DNA from: Planctobacterium sp047947135
GTDB taxonomy: Bacteria > Pseudomonadota > Gammaproteobacteria > Enterobacterales > Alteromonadaceae
Assembly (NCBI GenBank): GCA_047947135.1
Contig: CP170457.1
Coordinates: 3,720,001 to 3,784,000, forward strand
Direction: 5' to 3'
DNA length: 64,000 bases
Part shown: in pieces, positions 33,188 through 42,210 of the stretch
Position numbering within the stretch: position 1 is the first letter of the stretch
How the letters are laid out: every line of letters begins with the position of its first letter
Program-made: the position numbers and the translations under genes
The notes under the pieces: model-generated
Database searches by the model: none
Told to the model about the DNA's origin: nothing
The model's input: the letters and a program-made list of their open reading frames with translations, nothing else

Positions 33188-35083
33188 TTGGCGCCAAAAA
33201 GAATCACTATCAGAGATCATTCTGCTGAGGCAAATCTTTTTGCCAGGCGCACCGTTATCTCCTTCGTTATTATATCAATGATGGCTCTGGCACTGATTAG
33301 TAATCTCTATTATTTGCAAATCACCCGCCATGATGACTATCAAACCCGCTCTAACGGGAACCGCATAAAAGTATTACCTGTCGCCCCCAACCGAGGGCTG
33401 ATTTACGACCGAAATGGCGTACTGTTGGCTGAAAACCTGCCGGTATTTAGTTTAGAAGTCGTGCCGGAAGAAACCCCGGATTTGGAAACAACGCTGGCAG
33501 AACTGGCAGTGCTATTGGATATCAGTGTTGGCGAAATTGAAGATTTCCGAAAGGAATTGAATCGCCAGCGGCGGTTTAAACCGGTCAGCATTCGCAACCG
33601 CTTGAGTGAAGAAGAAGTAGCACTTTTCTCAGCGCAACAACATCGCTTTCCCGGTGTCTCTATCGAGGCTCGCCTGACGCGACACTATCCCTTCGGTGAC
33701 AGCCTGACCCATATGCTTGGTTATGTTGCCAAAATCAACCGAAAAGACCTGCAAAAACTAAAAGAAGCAGATCAGGAAGCCAATTACGCAGCAACCTATG
33801 ATATTGGGAAATTAGGCATTGAGAAATACCATGAGAGCCTGCTACATGGTGGAGTAGGTTCACAAGAGGTTGAAGTGAATAATCAAGGCCGGGTAATCCG
33901 CACGTTGAAATTTAGCCCTCCAACACCGGGACAAGACATCGTTCTGAATATCGATGTGAACATGCAACTGGTCGCACAAGAAGCCTTAGCAGGACAACGT
34001 GGTGCCGTAGTTGTTATCGATGCCAGAGATGGCGGTGTATTATCTTTATACAGCAATCCCAGTTACGACCCTAACCTGTTCGTTCACGGTATAAGCAGCA
34101 AAAACTACAATAAACTCCTGCAATCACAAGACAAACCGTTGATTAACCGCACTACCCAGGGGCAATATCCTCCGGCATCCACAGTCAAACCACATCTGGC
34201 ATTGTTAGGTTTGGAATTAGGCGTCATTACAGAAGACACTACAATATTTGATCGTGGCAGTTATCAGTTAAAAAATGTTGACCACAAATGGCGGGATTGG
34301 AAACCCTGGGGACATGGTGAGGTCGATGTCATGACAGCCATTGAACAGTCATGTGATACGTTTTTTTATGATTTAGCCTACCGCTTGGGCATCGACAATA
34401 TTACTGATTATATGCGTCAGTTTGGATTCGGTGAATTTTCCGGTCTGGATATCTTTGAAGAATCCAGTGCCATCATGCCTTCACGTGGCTGGAAAAGAGC
34501 CCGCTACGATCAACCTTGGTATGTTGGCGATACCATTGTGGTAGGCATTGGTCAGGGCCCGTGGACAGCAACCCCTATTCAGTTAGCCAGTTCGGTCACG
34601 ACATTGGTCAATCACGGCAAACGTTTTGTACCACAGCTAATGCGAGGAATTTATACCGAAGGTTCCGTACAATTAGCTGAGCCTAAAACACGCCCTTCAA
34701 TTGCGATTTCAGACGAAACTAACTGGTACCGAATTCTCGACTCGATGTATGGGGTGGTAAATCGGGAAGGTGGGACAGCAAGGAAAGCCTTTTTAAATGC
34801 CCCCTATATCTCTGCAGGTAAAACCGGCACAGCACAGCTTATCAGTATTGCTCAGGATGAAAAATACGAAGAAGAGAAAATTGCGGAACGCCATCGCGAT
34901 AACGCCATGTATGTTGGCTATGCACCGTTTGAATCGCCGGAAATTGTCATCGCCATTGCATTGGAAAATGCCGGACATGGTGGTGCAGAGGCAGGCCCCA
35001 TCGCCCGAAAAGTGATGGACTATTACTTCGAACAGGACAAAACCCAACTACTAGCACGGAAGTTTGCCAATGCGCCGCACTAA
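33188..35083 (+). CDS. mrdA: Penicillin-binding protein 2 (elongasome transpeptidase)
   Basis: A 631-residue DD-transpeptidase for cell elongation, anchored in the inner membrane by one N-terminal helix (about residues 21-43). Active-site motifs: SxxK in ASTVKP, SxN region in EQSCDTFF, and KTG in SAGKTGTAQ. The start is TTG at 33188, five bases after rlmH, with AGG close before; no downstream ATG keeps the membrane helix, so the TTG is preferred. It overlaps rodA by 14 bases. Confidence 0.96.
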   Translation: MAPKRITIRDHSAEANLFARRTVISFVIISMMALALISNLYYLQITRHDDYQTRSNGNRIKVLPVAPNRGLIYDRNGVLLAENLPVFSLEVVPEETPDLETTLAELAVLLDISVGEIEDFRKELNRQRRFKPVSIRNRLSEEEVALFSAQQHRFPGVSIEARLTRHYPFGDSLTHMLGYVAKINRKDLQKLKEADQEANYAATYDIGKLGIEKYHESLLHGGVGSQEVEVNNQGRVIRTLKFSPPTPGQDIVLNIDVNMQLVAQEALAGQRGAVVVIDARDGGVLSLYSNPSYDPNLFVHGISSKNYNKLLQSQDKPLINRTTQGQYPPASTVKPHLALLGLELGVITEDTTIFDRGSYQLKNVDHKWRDWKPWGHGEVDVMTAIEQSCDTFFYDLAYRLGIDNITDYMRQFGFGEFSGLDIFEESSAIMPSRGWKRARYDQPWYVGDTIVVGIGQGPWTATPIQLASSVTTLVNHGKRFVPQLMRGIYTEGSVQLAEPKTRPSIAISDETNWYRILDSMYGVVNREGGTARKAFLNAPYISAGKTGTAQLISIAQDEKYEEEKIAERHRDNAMYVGYAPFESPEIVIAIALENAGHGGAEAGPIARKVMDYYFEQDKTQLLARKFANAPH

Positions 35084-36188
35084 ATTTGAAACCAGCAACA
35101 GTAGCTGGTTACAGGCCATTCATATTGATGGCTGGTTACTGGCGGCGCTGGTGCTATTAATGTCTGTAGGGCTCATCACCATCTACTCGGCTGGTGGCCA
35201 GGATTGGGCCTTAGTGCAAAGACAACTGGTTCGACTGGGACTAGCCATGTTCGTCATGTTGGTCCTCGCACAAGTTCCCCCCCTAGCCCTGCAACGTCTT
35301 TCCATCTATGTCTATGTTGTAGGCGTTCTACTTCTGGTGGCGGTTCTGTTGATAGGTGTCACCGGAAAAGGCGCACAGCGCTGGCTGGATCTCGGGGTGT
35401 TTCGTTTTCAACCCTCTGAGCTGTTAAAGCTTGCCGTGCCGATGATGATTGCCTGGTATATCAGTCGCAACACCCTGCCCCCGAGAACATTTCAGGTGCT
35501 GGTCGCTATTATTTTAGTGGTTACACCAACGCTATTGATCGCCAAACAACCGGATTTAGGCACGTCTTTGCTAATCGCCAGCTCAGGCATATTTGCGATT
35601 TTTCTGGCGGGTCTACGCTGGAAACTACTGACGATGTTTACGGTTTTGGCCTCGGCATTTACCCCTATTCTGTGGTTTTTCCTGATGAAGGATTATCAAA
35701 AGCAGCGGGTACTGACCTTTTTAGATCCGGAATCCGATCCACTCGGGGCTGGTTACCATATTATCCAATCCAAGATTGCTATCGGCTCAGGTGGGCTGGA
35801 TGGCAAAGGCTGGCTACAGGGTACTCAATCACAATTGGAGTTTTTGCCGGAACGCCATACGGATTTTATCTTTTCTGTGTTTAGCGAAGAATTTGGTTTT
35901 GTCGGTGTTGTATTATTAGTTGCGCTGTATCTGCTCATTGTATTGCGCGGTATGATTATTGCCATGAGAGCGCAAGAGGCATACAGTAAATTGCTGGCAG
36001 GTAGTATCACCCTGACATTTTTTGTTTATGTGTTTGTCAATATGGGTATGGTGTCCGGAATACTGCCCGTGGTTGGTGTGCCCTTGCCATTAATTAGTTA
36101 TGGTGGCACATCGATGGTGACATTAATGGCAGGATTTGGCATTCTAATGTCCATTGCAACCCGAAAAAGGTTGTTATCAAGAGAATAA
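35070..36188 (+). CDS. mrdB: Peptidoglycan glycosyltransferase RodA
   Basis: SEDS-family polytopic membrane protein that polymerises glycan strands together with PBP2. About ten membrane segments are present. Family signatures: GKGAQRWLDLG, QPSELLKLAVP, KQPDLGTSLLI and the late VVGVPLPLISYGGTS. The ATG at 35070 overlaps the end of mrdA by 14 bases; a TTG six bases earlier is possible but less likely. Length 372. Confidence 0.97.
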   Translation: MRRTKFETSNSSWLQAIHIDGWLLAALVLLMSVGLITIYSAGGQDWALVQRQLVRLGLAMFVMLVLAQVPPLALQRLSIYVYVVGVLLLVAVLLIGVTGKGAQRWLDLGVFRFQPSELLKLAVPMMIAWYISRNTLPPRTFQVLVAIILVVTPTLLIAKQPDLGTSLLIASSGIFAIFLAGLRWKLLTMFTVLASAFTPILWFFLMKDYQKQRVLTFLDPESDPLGAGYHIIQSKIAIGSGGLDGKGWLQGTQSQLEFLPERHTDFIFSVFSEEFGFVGVVLLVALYLLIVLRGMIIAMRAQEAYSKLLAGSITLTFFVYVFVNMGMVSGILPVVGVPLPLISYGGTSMVTLMAGFGILMSIATRKRLLSRE

Positions 36189-36265
36189 TAAATGCTGTTA
36201 CAACAGCTAAATTACACCCTTAAACACCCAACGGTGAAACACCGTTAAAAAGAGGCAAGTTGGGG

Positions 36266-37288
36266 ATGACTGCGCTAATAAGAATGAAAAGAGCTGTGTT
36301 AAAACAGCTCATGGCAGGCTGTTGTGCCTGTGCCTTAATCGCTAACAACGTTTGTGCTAAGACGGCGCAAGACATCGATGCATCAATCGATGAGTTTATT
36401 CAGCGAGCAGCAGAAGAAACTAATTTCACTGCGGCTGAAGTACAAAGTATTCTCGCTCAGGCGAACAAAAACCAACAGATCTTAGATGCTATTGCCCGAC
36501 CGTGGGAAGCGAAGCCTTGGTTTCAATACTATCCCATTTTTCTGACCGAAACGCGCATTGAAAAAGGTATCGCTTTTTGGCAAGAGCATGAGCTAACCCT
36601 AAACAAAGCCGAAACTACGTTTGGTGTGCCGGCACATGTCATTACTGCCATCATTGGCGTCGAAACCTTTTACGGCACCTACAAAGGTAAATACCCGGTG
36701 TTGGATGCCTTGTACTCTCTGGGCTTTTATTATCCGCCTCGTAGTGCCTTTTTCAAAAAAGAGCTTTTGGAATACTTGCACCTGGTGGACGAAGAAAAAC
36801 TCACACCAACGGCAATTAATGGATCGTACGCTGGTGCTATGGGTTGGGGACAGTTTATCAGCTCCAGCTACCGCCACTATGCCGTCGATTTTGATGGTGA
36901 CGGCATCCGGGATCTGCTCAACAACCCACAAGATGCGATTGGCAGCGTCGCGAATTATTTCGCGAAACATAAATGGCAATCAGGGCAACCGGTCATATTT
37001 AAAGCCAACTTTACGCCACAGGCAGCCGCACTGCTCGAAGATGGCTTAAGTTATAGCCACACCTGGCAGCAACTGGCGGACGTAGGTGTGACACTGAAAG
37101 ACACGAACTTTACGCCGAACAGCCAACAGGCCGCCAAACTTTTTGCCTTTGATCTGGAGGACGGCAAAGAATATTGGGTGGGGTTTGATAATTTTTATGT
37201 CATTACCCGCTATAACCACAGTCCACTCTACGCCATGGTGGTGCACCAGCTCAGCGAAGCAATTAAAGCGAAGAGAGAAACCAGATGA
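36266..37288 (+). CDS. mltB: Membrane-bound lytic murein transglycosylase B
   Basis: Periplasmic lytic transglycosylase (GH103) that cleaves peptidoglycan with 1,6-anhydro product. The catalytic Glu lies in IIGVETFYGTYKG, and GAMGWGQFISSSYRHYAVDFDGDG is the family signature. The N-terminus is a signal sequence (MKRAVLKQLMAGCCACALIA...) ending near VCAK, apparently without a strict lipobox, so it may be soluble rather than lipidated. Starts at 36266 (chosen, GAGG upstream) and 36284 are both possible. Its stop overlaps the rlpA start (ATGA). Confidence 0.93.
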   Translation: MTALIRMKRAVLKQLMAGCCACALIANNVCAKTAQDIDASIDEFIQRAAEETNFTAAEVQSILAQANKNQQILDAIARPWEAKPWFQYYPIFLTETRIEKGIAFWQEHELTLNKAETTFGVPAHVITAIIGVETFYGTYKGKYPVLDALYSLGFYYPPRSAFFKKELLEYLHLVDEEKLTPTAINGSYAGAMGWGQFISSSYRHYAVDFDGDGIRDLLNNPQDAIGSVANYFAKHKWQSGQPVIFKANFTPQAAALLEDGLSYSHTWQQLADVGVTLKDTNFTPNSQQAAKLFAFDLEDGKEYWVGFDNFYVITRYNHSPLYAMVVHQLSEAIKAKRETR

Positions 37289-38103
37289 AATGGCTTTATT
37301 TGCTGCTTACCCTGTTCTTTCTAACTGCCTGTGTCTCAACTGGTCGATACAGTCAGCGCCATGATTCAGCACCGGATTACGATTATGGTCACATCACAAC
37401 CGAAGAGGTGGTGCCTGAGTACGTTGAGTATAATCCTGCCAATACTCGACCTTACGCCATGTTTGGCCAGTACTTCACTCCACTGGAAACGGGATTGGGC
37501 TATGAGGCAGTGGGTGAAGCCTCATGGTACGGGCAAAAATTCCACGGACACCTTACTGCCAATGGTGAAGTGTACGATATGCACCAGTTTACGGCGGCTC
37601 ACAAAACCTTGCCTTTGCCTTCATTTGTCAAAGTCACCAACTTACGTAATAACAAGGAGCTAGTGGTCAAAGTCAATGACCGGGGACCATTTCATAATGG
37701 CCGTATTATCGATTTATCCTATGCGGCGGCAAAAGAATTAGATGTTCTTAGTACGGGTACAACGCAAGTAAAAATTGAAGTTATTCATGTTGCCAAGAAT
37801 GGGGCAATGCATATTGGTAAAACGCCTTACCCACTGCCATCTCAGGATGAATACCCGGAGACAGACGCAGACACGCAACAAGTATTTATTCAGGTAGCGG
37901 CCTTGCAGGACCAGAAAAAAATTGGTGAACTCGCCAGAGGACTTGCGGTCCTATATCAGGTACCTACACACACACCAGTGAACGACGGTGTATATCGCTT
38001 ACGACTTGGTCCATTCAACAACGAACAGGAATCAGATGTCCTGTTAAGACAACTAAAGTTAAGTGGCTTTGATTCGGCCTATAAAGTGTACGCACCAAAC
38101 TAG
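37285..38103 (+). CDS. rlpA: RlpA septal lipoprotein (DPBB and SPOR domains)
   Basis: A 272-residue outer-membrane lipoprotein. The signal ends in lipobox LTAC (Cys about residue 16). A double-psi beta-barrel domain (about 75-165; EASWYGQKFHG, VKVNDRGPFHNGRIIDLS) has the Asp typical of the lytic transglycosylase activity on denuded glycan seen in Pseudomonas RlpA. A C-terminal SPOR domain (about 195-270) binds septal peptidoglycan. It overlaps mltB by four bases. Confidence 0.95.
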   Translation: MKWLYLLLTLFFLTACVSTGRYSQRHDSAPDYDYGHITTEEVVPEYVEYNPANTRPYAMFGQYFTPLETGLGYEAVGEASWYGQKFHGHLTANGEVYDMHQFTAAHKTLPLPSFVKVTNLRNNKELVVKVNDRGPFHNGRIIDLSYAAAKELDVLSTGTTQVKIEVIHVAKNGAMHIGKTPYPLPSQDEYPETDADTQQVFIQVAALQDQKKIGELARGLAVLYQVPTHTPVNDGVYRLRLGPFNNEQESDVLLRQLKLSGFDSAYKVYAPN

Positions 38104-38139
38104 AATCTGTGGTTCTGGCATCAACTACGCCAACAGTTT

Positions 38140-38168
38140 TTCAATCTGGTGCGTTATTTTGCTATAGT
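38140..38168 (+). promoter_or_regulatory. Possible promoter of dacA
   Basis: TGC followed by TATAGT (38163-38168) is an extended -10 element; the -35 region TTCAAT (38140-38145, 17-base gap) is weak. It lies about 55 bases before the dacA start in a 120-base gap that otherwise breaks the operon. Confidence 0.45.
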
Positions 38169-38223
38169 GCGCACGTCCAGAACCGCTGGGCAATTAAAAT
38201 GAGAATTTGAACACGGAATATTC

Positions 38224-39399
38224 ATGAAACTACGCTCTTCATTATCGTCTTTTTTAATGCCAATTGTGTTGGTGTTTTTATTATTTTCAAATGCGACGCT
38301 TGCGGCTGTGGTCATCCCACCTCCCCCTAGTGTTGCCGCCGAAGGGCATATTTTGCTTGATTATCAGACCGGTCACGTTATATCGGAACAAAATGCTGAT
38401 ATTCAGTTGCATCCCGCCAGCTTGACCAAGATGATGACGGTTTATGTTATCGGTATGGAATTAACAAGTGGTGCTATCTCAATGGAAGATATGGTGACCA
38501 TTTCCGAAAACGCCTGGGCCAAGAATTTTCCAGAATCGTCGAAAATGTTTATTGAAGTCGGAACGGAAGTATCGGTTTCCGAGTTGTTGCGCGGCATAAT
38601 CGTGCAATCTGGTAACGATGCCTGCGTTGCTATGGCGGAACATATTGCTGGCAGTGAAAGCGCATTTGCTTCAATGATGAACAGTTATGCCATTAAACTG
38701 GGTATGACTTCTACAAACTATGTAAATAGCCATGGTTTACACGATCCTGAGCACTACACCACTCCAAGAGATATGGCTATTTTGGCAAAAGCGCTGGTAA
38801 GAGATGTACCGGAAACCTATACCATCTACTCTGAAAAAGAATATACCTACAACGGGATTAAGCAGTACAACCGAAACAGTCTGCTGTGGGATCGCAGCCT
38901 AAACGTGGATGGCATTAAAACTGGCCACACGTCTGCCGCTGGTTACAGTTTGATCACCTCTGCCACACAAGGTGACATGCGCCTGATAAGTGTTGTCATG
39001 GGCACAGAGAGCGAGCGCGCCCGTAAAGTAGAAAACAAAAAACTGTTGAAATATGGTTTTCGCTTCTTTGAAACCATTACCCCCTACCAAGCGGGTGAAA
39101 GCTTTGTATCCCACAAAATCTACATGGGTGACAAAGACACAGTAGAGTTGGGAATTACCGTAGATACCCCTATTACGATTCCTCGCGGTCAACGCAAAAG
39201 TCTACAGGCAAATTTCCAATTAGATAAAAAATTGGAAGCGCCTTTAGAAAAAGGCGAAGTTGTCGGTACGCTATACCTGCAAATAGACGGTGAAGACATT
39301 GCAGAATATCCGCTGGTTACCCTGCAATCTGTAGGTGAAGGTGGTTTTCTGGATAAGTTAACGGATTACTTCAAACTTAAGTTTGGCTCAGACGACTAA
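38224..39399 (+). CDS. dacA: D-alanyl-D-alanine carboxypeptidase (PBP5/DacA)
   Basis: A 391-residue low-molecular-weight PBP that trims the terminal D-Ala from stem peptides in the periplasm. A signal peptide (about residues 1-28) is followed by SLTKMM (SxxK), SGND (SxN) and KTGHTSAAG (KTG). The C-terminal PBP5-type domain and a final amphipathic helix (FLDKLTDYFKLKFG) anchor it to the inner membrane. A hairpin follows the gene. Confidence 0.96.
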   Translation: MKLRSSLSSFLMPIVLVFLLFSNATLAAVVIPPPPSVAAEGHILLDYQTGHVISEQNADIQLHPASLTKMMTVYVIGMELTSGAISMEDMVTISENAWAKNFPESSKMFIEVGTEVSVSELLRGIIVQSGNDACVAMAEHIAGSESAFASMMNSYAIKLGMTSTNYVNSHGLHDPEHYTTPRDMAILAKALVRDVPETYTIYSEKEYTYNGIKQYNRNSLLWDRSLNVDGIKTGHTSAAGYSLITSATQGDMRLISVVMGTESERARKVENKKLLKYGFRFFETITPYQAGESFVSHKIYMGDKDTVELGITVDTPITIPRGQRKSLQANFQLDKKLEAPLEKGEVVGTLYLQIDGEDIAEYPLVTLQSVGEGGFLDKLTDYFKLKFGSDD

Positions 39400-39427
39400 C
39401 GTCATCAATTCTGAACATTTTTAGAAT

Positions 39428-39452
39428 AAAGGGCGCTACCATAGCGCCCTTT
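39428..39452 (+). terminator. Hairpin terminator after dacA
   Basis: AAAGGGCGCTA (39428-39438) and TAGCGCCCTTT (39442-39452) form an 11-bp stem with a 3-base loop, 28 bases after the dacA stop. The T run is short. Confidence 0.7.
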
Positions 39453-39570
39453 AACCTAAAATAATCAGTTGATCGCTCTGAATATAAGGTAACTGCATGG
39501 AAATACATCATATTTCGAATGCACCGCCGTTCATCCATTGGGTGCGTCCGCTACAGCATGCATAGCGGCC

Positions 39571-39654
39571 CTGGCAGTTTGGATGGTGTAGCCAAAAAAA
39601 CAGCAAGGGAACGGCCATTCCTTTATTTTTTGGCTACACCATCCAAACTGCCAG
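39571..39654. repeat. Long perfect inverted repeat (29-bp arms)
   Basis: The left arm 39571-39599 (begins CTGGCAGTTTGG, ends in six A) is the exact reverse complement of the right arm 39626-39654 (begins with six T, ends CTGCCAG). The loop is 26 bases. A second small stem-loop with GCATGC in its loop (CCGCTA/TAGCGG, 39548-39568) lies directly before it. It is in the dacA-ybeD gap and encodes nothing. Confidence 0.9.
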
Positions 39655-39698
39655 AACCACTCTCCAAGTTGTCCAACTGATTATTTTAGGTTTAATTT

Positions 39699-39728
39699 TT
39701 GTCATGATGCCCCCATTTTTTGTATAAT
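39699..39728 (+). promoter_or_regulatory. Promoter of ybeD-lipB-lipA
   Basis: TTGTCA (39699-39704), 18 bases, then a perfect TATAAT (39723-39728), 30 bases before the ybeD ATG. Confidence 0.75.
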
Positions 39729-39758
39729 TCGCAAATTCGTAATTTACAGGTAGAGAAG

Positions 39759-40022
39759 ATGGATACTCGGTTTGACGAGTTATTGGATTTTCCTTGTCAT
39801 CAAACATTTAAGGTAATGGGTATTGCCGACCAACGCTTACCCATTGACGTGATCAATTGTCTGCAGTTGCATGCGCCGGACGATTACAATCCGACCATAA
39901 AGCCCAGTACTAAAGGTAATTACCACTCGGTGTCGATAAGTGTCAAAGTGACCAGTAAAGATCATATGGAACTGATCTATACAGAACTTTCCAAATTAGA
40001 ATTAGTGCGCGTTGTCTTATAG
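39759..40022 (+). CDS. ybeD: YbeD/DUF493 family regulator-like protein
   Basis: An 87-residue protein, the same length as E. coli YbeD. The ACT-like fold family DUF493 is recognised by LLDFPCHQTFKVMG, KPSTKGNYHSVSI and the C-terminal LVRVVL. The ATG at 39759 has AGGTAGAG before it; upstream in-frame codons belong to the promoter. Function is not established; linkage to lipB is conserved. The stop touches the lipB start. Confidence 0.94.
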   Translation: MDTRFDELLDFPCHQTFKVMGIADQRLPIDVINCLQLHAPDDYNPTIKPSTKGNYHSVSISVKVTSKDHMELIYTELSKLELVRVVL

Positions 40023-40693
40023 TGCCGCAAAAGGATACACATAAATTGAAAGACATGGTTATTGTTCGCCAACTGGGCTCACAGGATTACATGCCCATTT
40101 GGCAACGCATGCAAGCGTTCACTGATAACCGCGATGATGCAACGGCTGATGAGCTATGGTTGGTAGAACACCCCCCAGTCTTTACGCAGGGGCAAGCAGG
40201 AAAAGAAGAACATATTCTGGCGCCTGGCGATATTCCGGTGGTAAAAGTCGATAGAGGCGGACAAGTCACCTATCATGGCCCCGGTCAGCAAATGCTGTAT
40301 GTGCTGCTCAATATAAAACGCCGTAAAATTGGGGTGCGTGAACTGGTAAATGCAATGGAACAATGCATTGTTGATCTATTGGCCGAAAATGATATTAGTG
40401 CCTTTGCCAAATGTGATGCTCCAGGTGTTTACGTTGGCGAACAGAAAGTGTGTTCGGTTGGTTTGCGGATCCGCAAAGGTTGCTCATTTCATGGGCTGGC
40501 ATTTAATGTCAATATGGACTTATCTCCTTTTCAGCGTATTAATCCATGTGGATATGCTGGTATGGAAATGATCGATAGCGCTCGTTTAGGCGGTATAGAT
40601 AATATGGAAGCCGCTGGGCAAAAGCTGATTCAGCATTTTTGTCGATTGTTGAATATAACTGATGTTAATCAAGTAGAAGGTTTTAATGACTAA
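40022..40693 (+). CDS. lipB: Octanoyl-[acyl-carrier-protein] transferase LipB
   Basis: Moves octanoyl groups from ACP to lipoyl domains, the first step of lipoate synthesis. Clear motifs: GGQVTYHGPGQ, the catalytic Cys in NPCGYAGMEM and the lysine in GEQKVCSVGLRI. The start may be GTG at 40022, which overlaps ybeD by one base, or ATG at 40055, which begins MVIVRQLG and aligns better with E. coli LipB. The end overlaps lipA by eight bases. Confidence 0.95.
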   Translation: MPQKDTHKLKDMVIVRQLGSQDYMPIWQRMQAFTDNRDDATADELWLVEHPPVFTQGQAGKEEHILAPGDIPVVKVDRGGQVTYHGPGQQMLYVLLNIKRRKIGVRELVNAMEQCIVDLLAENDISAFAKCDAPGVYVGEQKVCSVGLRIRKGCSFHGLAFNVNMDLSPFQRINPCGYAGMEMIDSARLGGIDNMEAAGQKLIQHFCRLLNITDVNQVEGFND

Positions 40694-41648
40694 AGCAAGA
40701 CCGGTAGCTGGCCAAAAGCTGCGTGATGACGAAAAAGTCAAACATATTCCCATCACTATTGTTCCGACTGAAAAAGAGGAAATGCTGCGCAAACCTGAAT
40801 GGATAAAAATCAAGTTGCCGCGCACCACAGACCGCATTGATCACATCAAAAAGACCCTGCGGGAAAACAATTTGTATTCAGTATGTGAAGAAGCAAGCTG
40901 TCCAAATTTGGCGGAGTGTTTCAATCATGGTACCGCTACGTTCATGATCCTGGGTGACGTCTGCACACGCCGTTGTCCTTTCTGTGATGTTGCCCATGGT
41001 AAACCCTTACCACCTGCCGCAGAGGAACCACTGAAGCTGGCGACTACCATAGCCCAAATGCAACTGAAATACGTTGTCATCACATCGGTCGACCGTGATG
41101 ATCTGCGCGATGGCGGCGCTCAACATTTTGTTGACTGTATCAGCGCAATTCGGGAACACAGCCCAAGCACTAAAATAGAGGTGCTGGTACCGGATTTCCG
41201 CGGCCGGATGGACAGAGCATTGGATATATTTAAAGCCGCACCACCAGACGTTTTTAATCATAACCTTGAGACAATTCCACGCTTGTATCGTGAATGTCGA
41301 CCTGGTGCCAACTACAAATGGTCATTGGATTTATTGCGTAAGTTTAAAGAACAACACCCCGATGTCCCAACTAAGTCAGGTTTGATGATGGGAATGGGTG
41401 AAGAAATTAATGAAATTGAAGAGGTTCTGCAAGATCTCCGAGAACACAACGTCGAAATGTTAACCCTGGGCCAGTATTTGCAACCTAGTAAACATCACTA
41501 TCCTGTAAAACGTTATGTGACGCCGGCTGAATTTGATGGATTAAAAGATAAAGCCGATGAACTTGGATTCAGCCATGCGGCTTGCGGACCCCTGGTACGC
41601 TCCAGCTACCACGCTGACAAACAGGCAGCAGGCGAAGAGGTCAAATAG
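40686..41648 (+). CDS. lipA: Lipoyl synthase LipA
   Basis: A 320-residue radical SAM enzyme that inserts two sulfurs into the octanoyl chain. It has the radical SAM CTRRCPFC motif and the auxiliary cluster cysteines in CEEASCPNLAEC. It overlaps lipB by eight bases. Its stop lies only two bases from the end of the convergent thioesterase gene, with no terminator visible between them. Confidence 0.97.
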   Translation: MTKARPVAGQKLRDDEKVKHIPITIVPTEKEEMLRKPEWIKIKLPRTTDRIDHIKKTLRENNLYSVCEEASCPNLAECFNHGTATFMILGDVCTRRCPFCDVAHGKPLPPAAEEPLKLATTIAQMQLKYVVITSVDRDDLRDGGAQHFVDCISAIREHSPSTKIEVLVPDFRGRMDRALDIFKAAPPDVFNHNLETIPRLYRECRPGANYKWSLDLLRKFKEQHPDVPTKSGLMMGMGEEINEIEEVLQDLREHNVEMLTLGQYLQPSKHHYPVKRYVTPAEFDGLKDKADELGFSHAACGPLVRSSYHADKQAAGEEVK

Positions 41649-41650
41649 AC

Positions 41651-42115
41651 CTAATACTCTATTTCTGCCTGTAATTTCTGAGAGAACTCCTTAGCATGAA
41701 TGGCAAACTGCTCCAGCAGTTTGTCTTCTTCGCTCTGGGGGACCCATTGCTCCACACTAGTGGGCTTACCATCATCACTCATTGCAACAAATGATATGAT
41801 GCAGGTGCAGGCTTCTTCGATAAACTGTGCCGTCGCATTGCCGGATTTAACCGAAATAAAAATATGCATACTGGTTGATCCTGTATGCACGATCTTAGCG
41901 TTCAGCGTCACCAGTTGACCGACATGAATAGGCCGTTTAAATCGTATTCCCCCTACTGACACGGTGACACAATAATGACCACTCCATTGTGACGCACAAG
42001 CATAGCCAGCCTGGTCGATCCATTTCATCACCGCTCCACCATGCACCTTTCCGCCGTAATTGACGTCAGTGGGTTCGGCTAGAAACCGAAAATCTATTTC
42101 GCGTAAATGATCCAT
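41651..42115 (-). CDS. Acyl-CoA thioesterase (hotdog fold, YciA/BACH-like)
   Basis: A 154-residue hotdog-fold thioesterase. The family signature is VNYGGKVHGGAVMKWIDQAGYACA near the N-terminus, containing the catalytic Asp, followed by FKRPIHVGQLV. These enzymes hydrolyse acyl-CoA in the cytoplasm. Chain-length preference cannot be told. It stands as a single gene convergent with lipA. Confidence 0.88.
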   Translation of the reverse strand: MDHLREIDFRFLAEPTDVNYGGKVHGGAVMKWIDQAGYACASQWSGHYCVTVSVGGIRFKRPIHVGQLVTLNAKIVHTGSTSMHIFISVKSGNATAQFIEEACTCIISFVAMSDDGKPTSVEQWVPQSEEDKLLEQFAIHAKEFSQKLQAEIEY

Positions 42116-42210
42116 TGCATAGCCTTTGCATTAGCAAATTTATCTAAAGTATTGTGTAAATTGATAAATTTGCCAATTTATCGCAAAGATCAATAGCGTC
42201 GAAGAACGGC

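Noticed and set aside
36230..36246. Hairpin AACGGTG/CACCGTT between rodA and mltB as a terminator
   Set aside because: It is followed by A rather than T on the plus strand, so it would not end the operon transcript.
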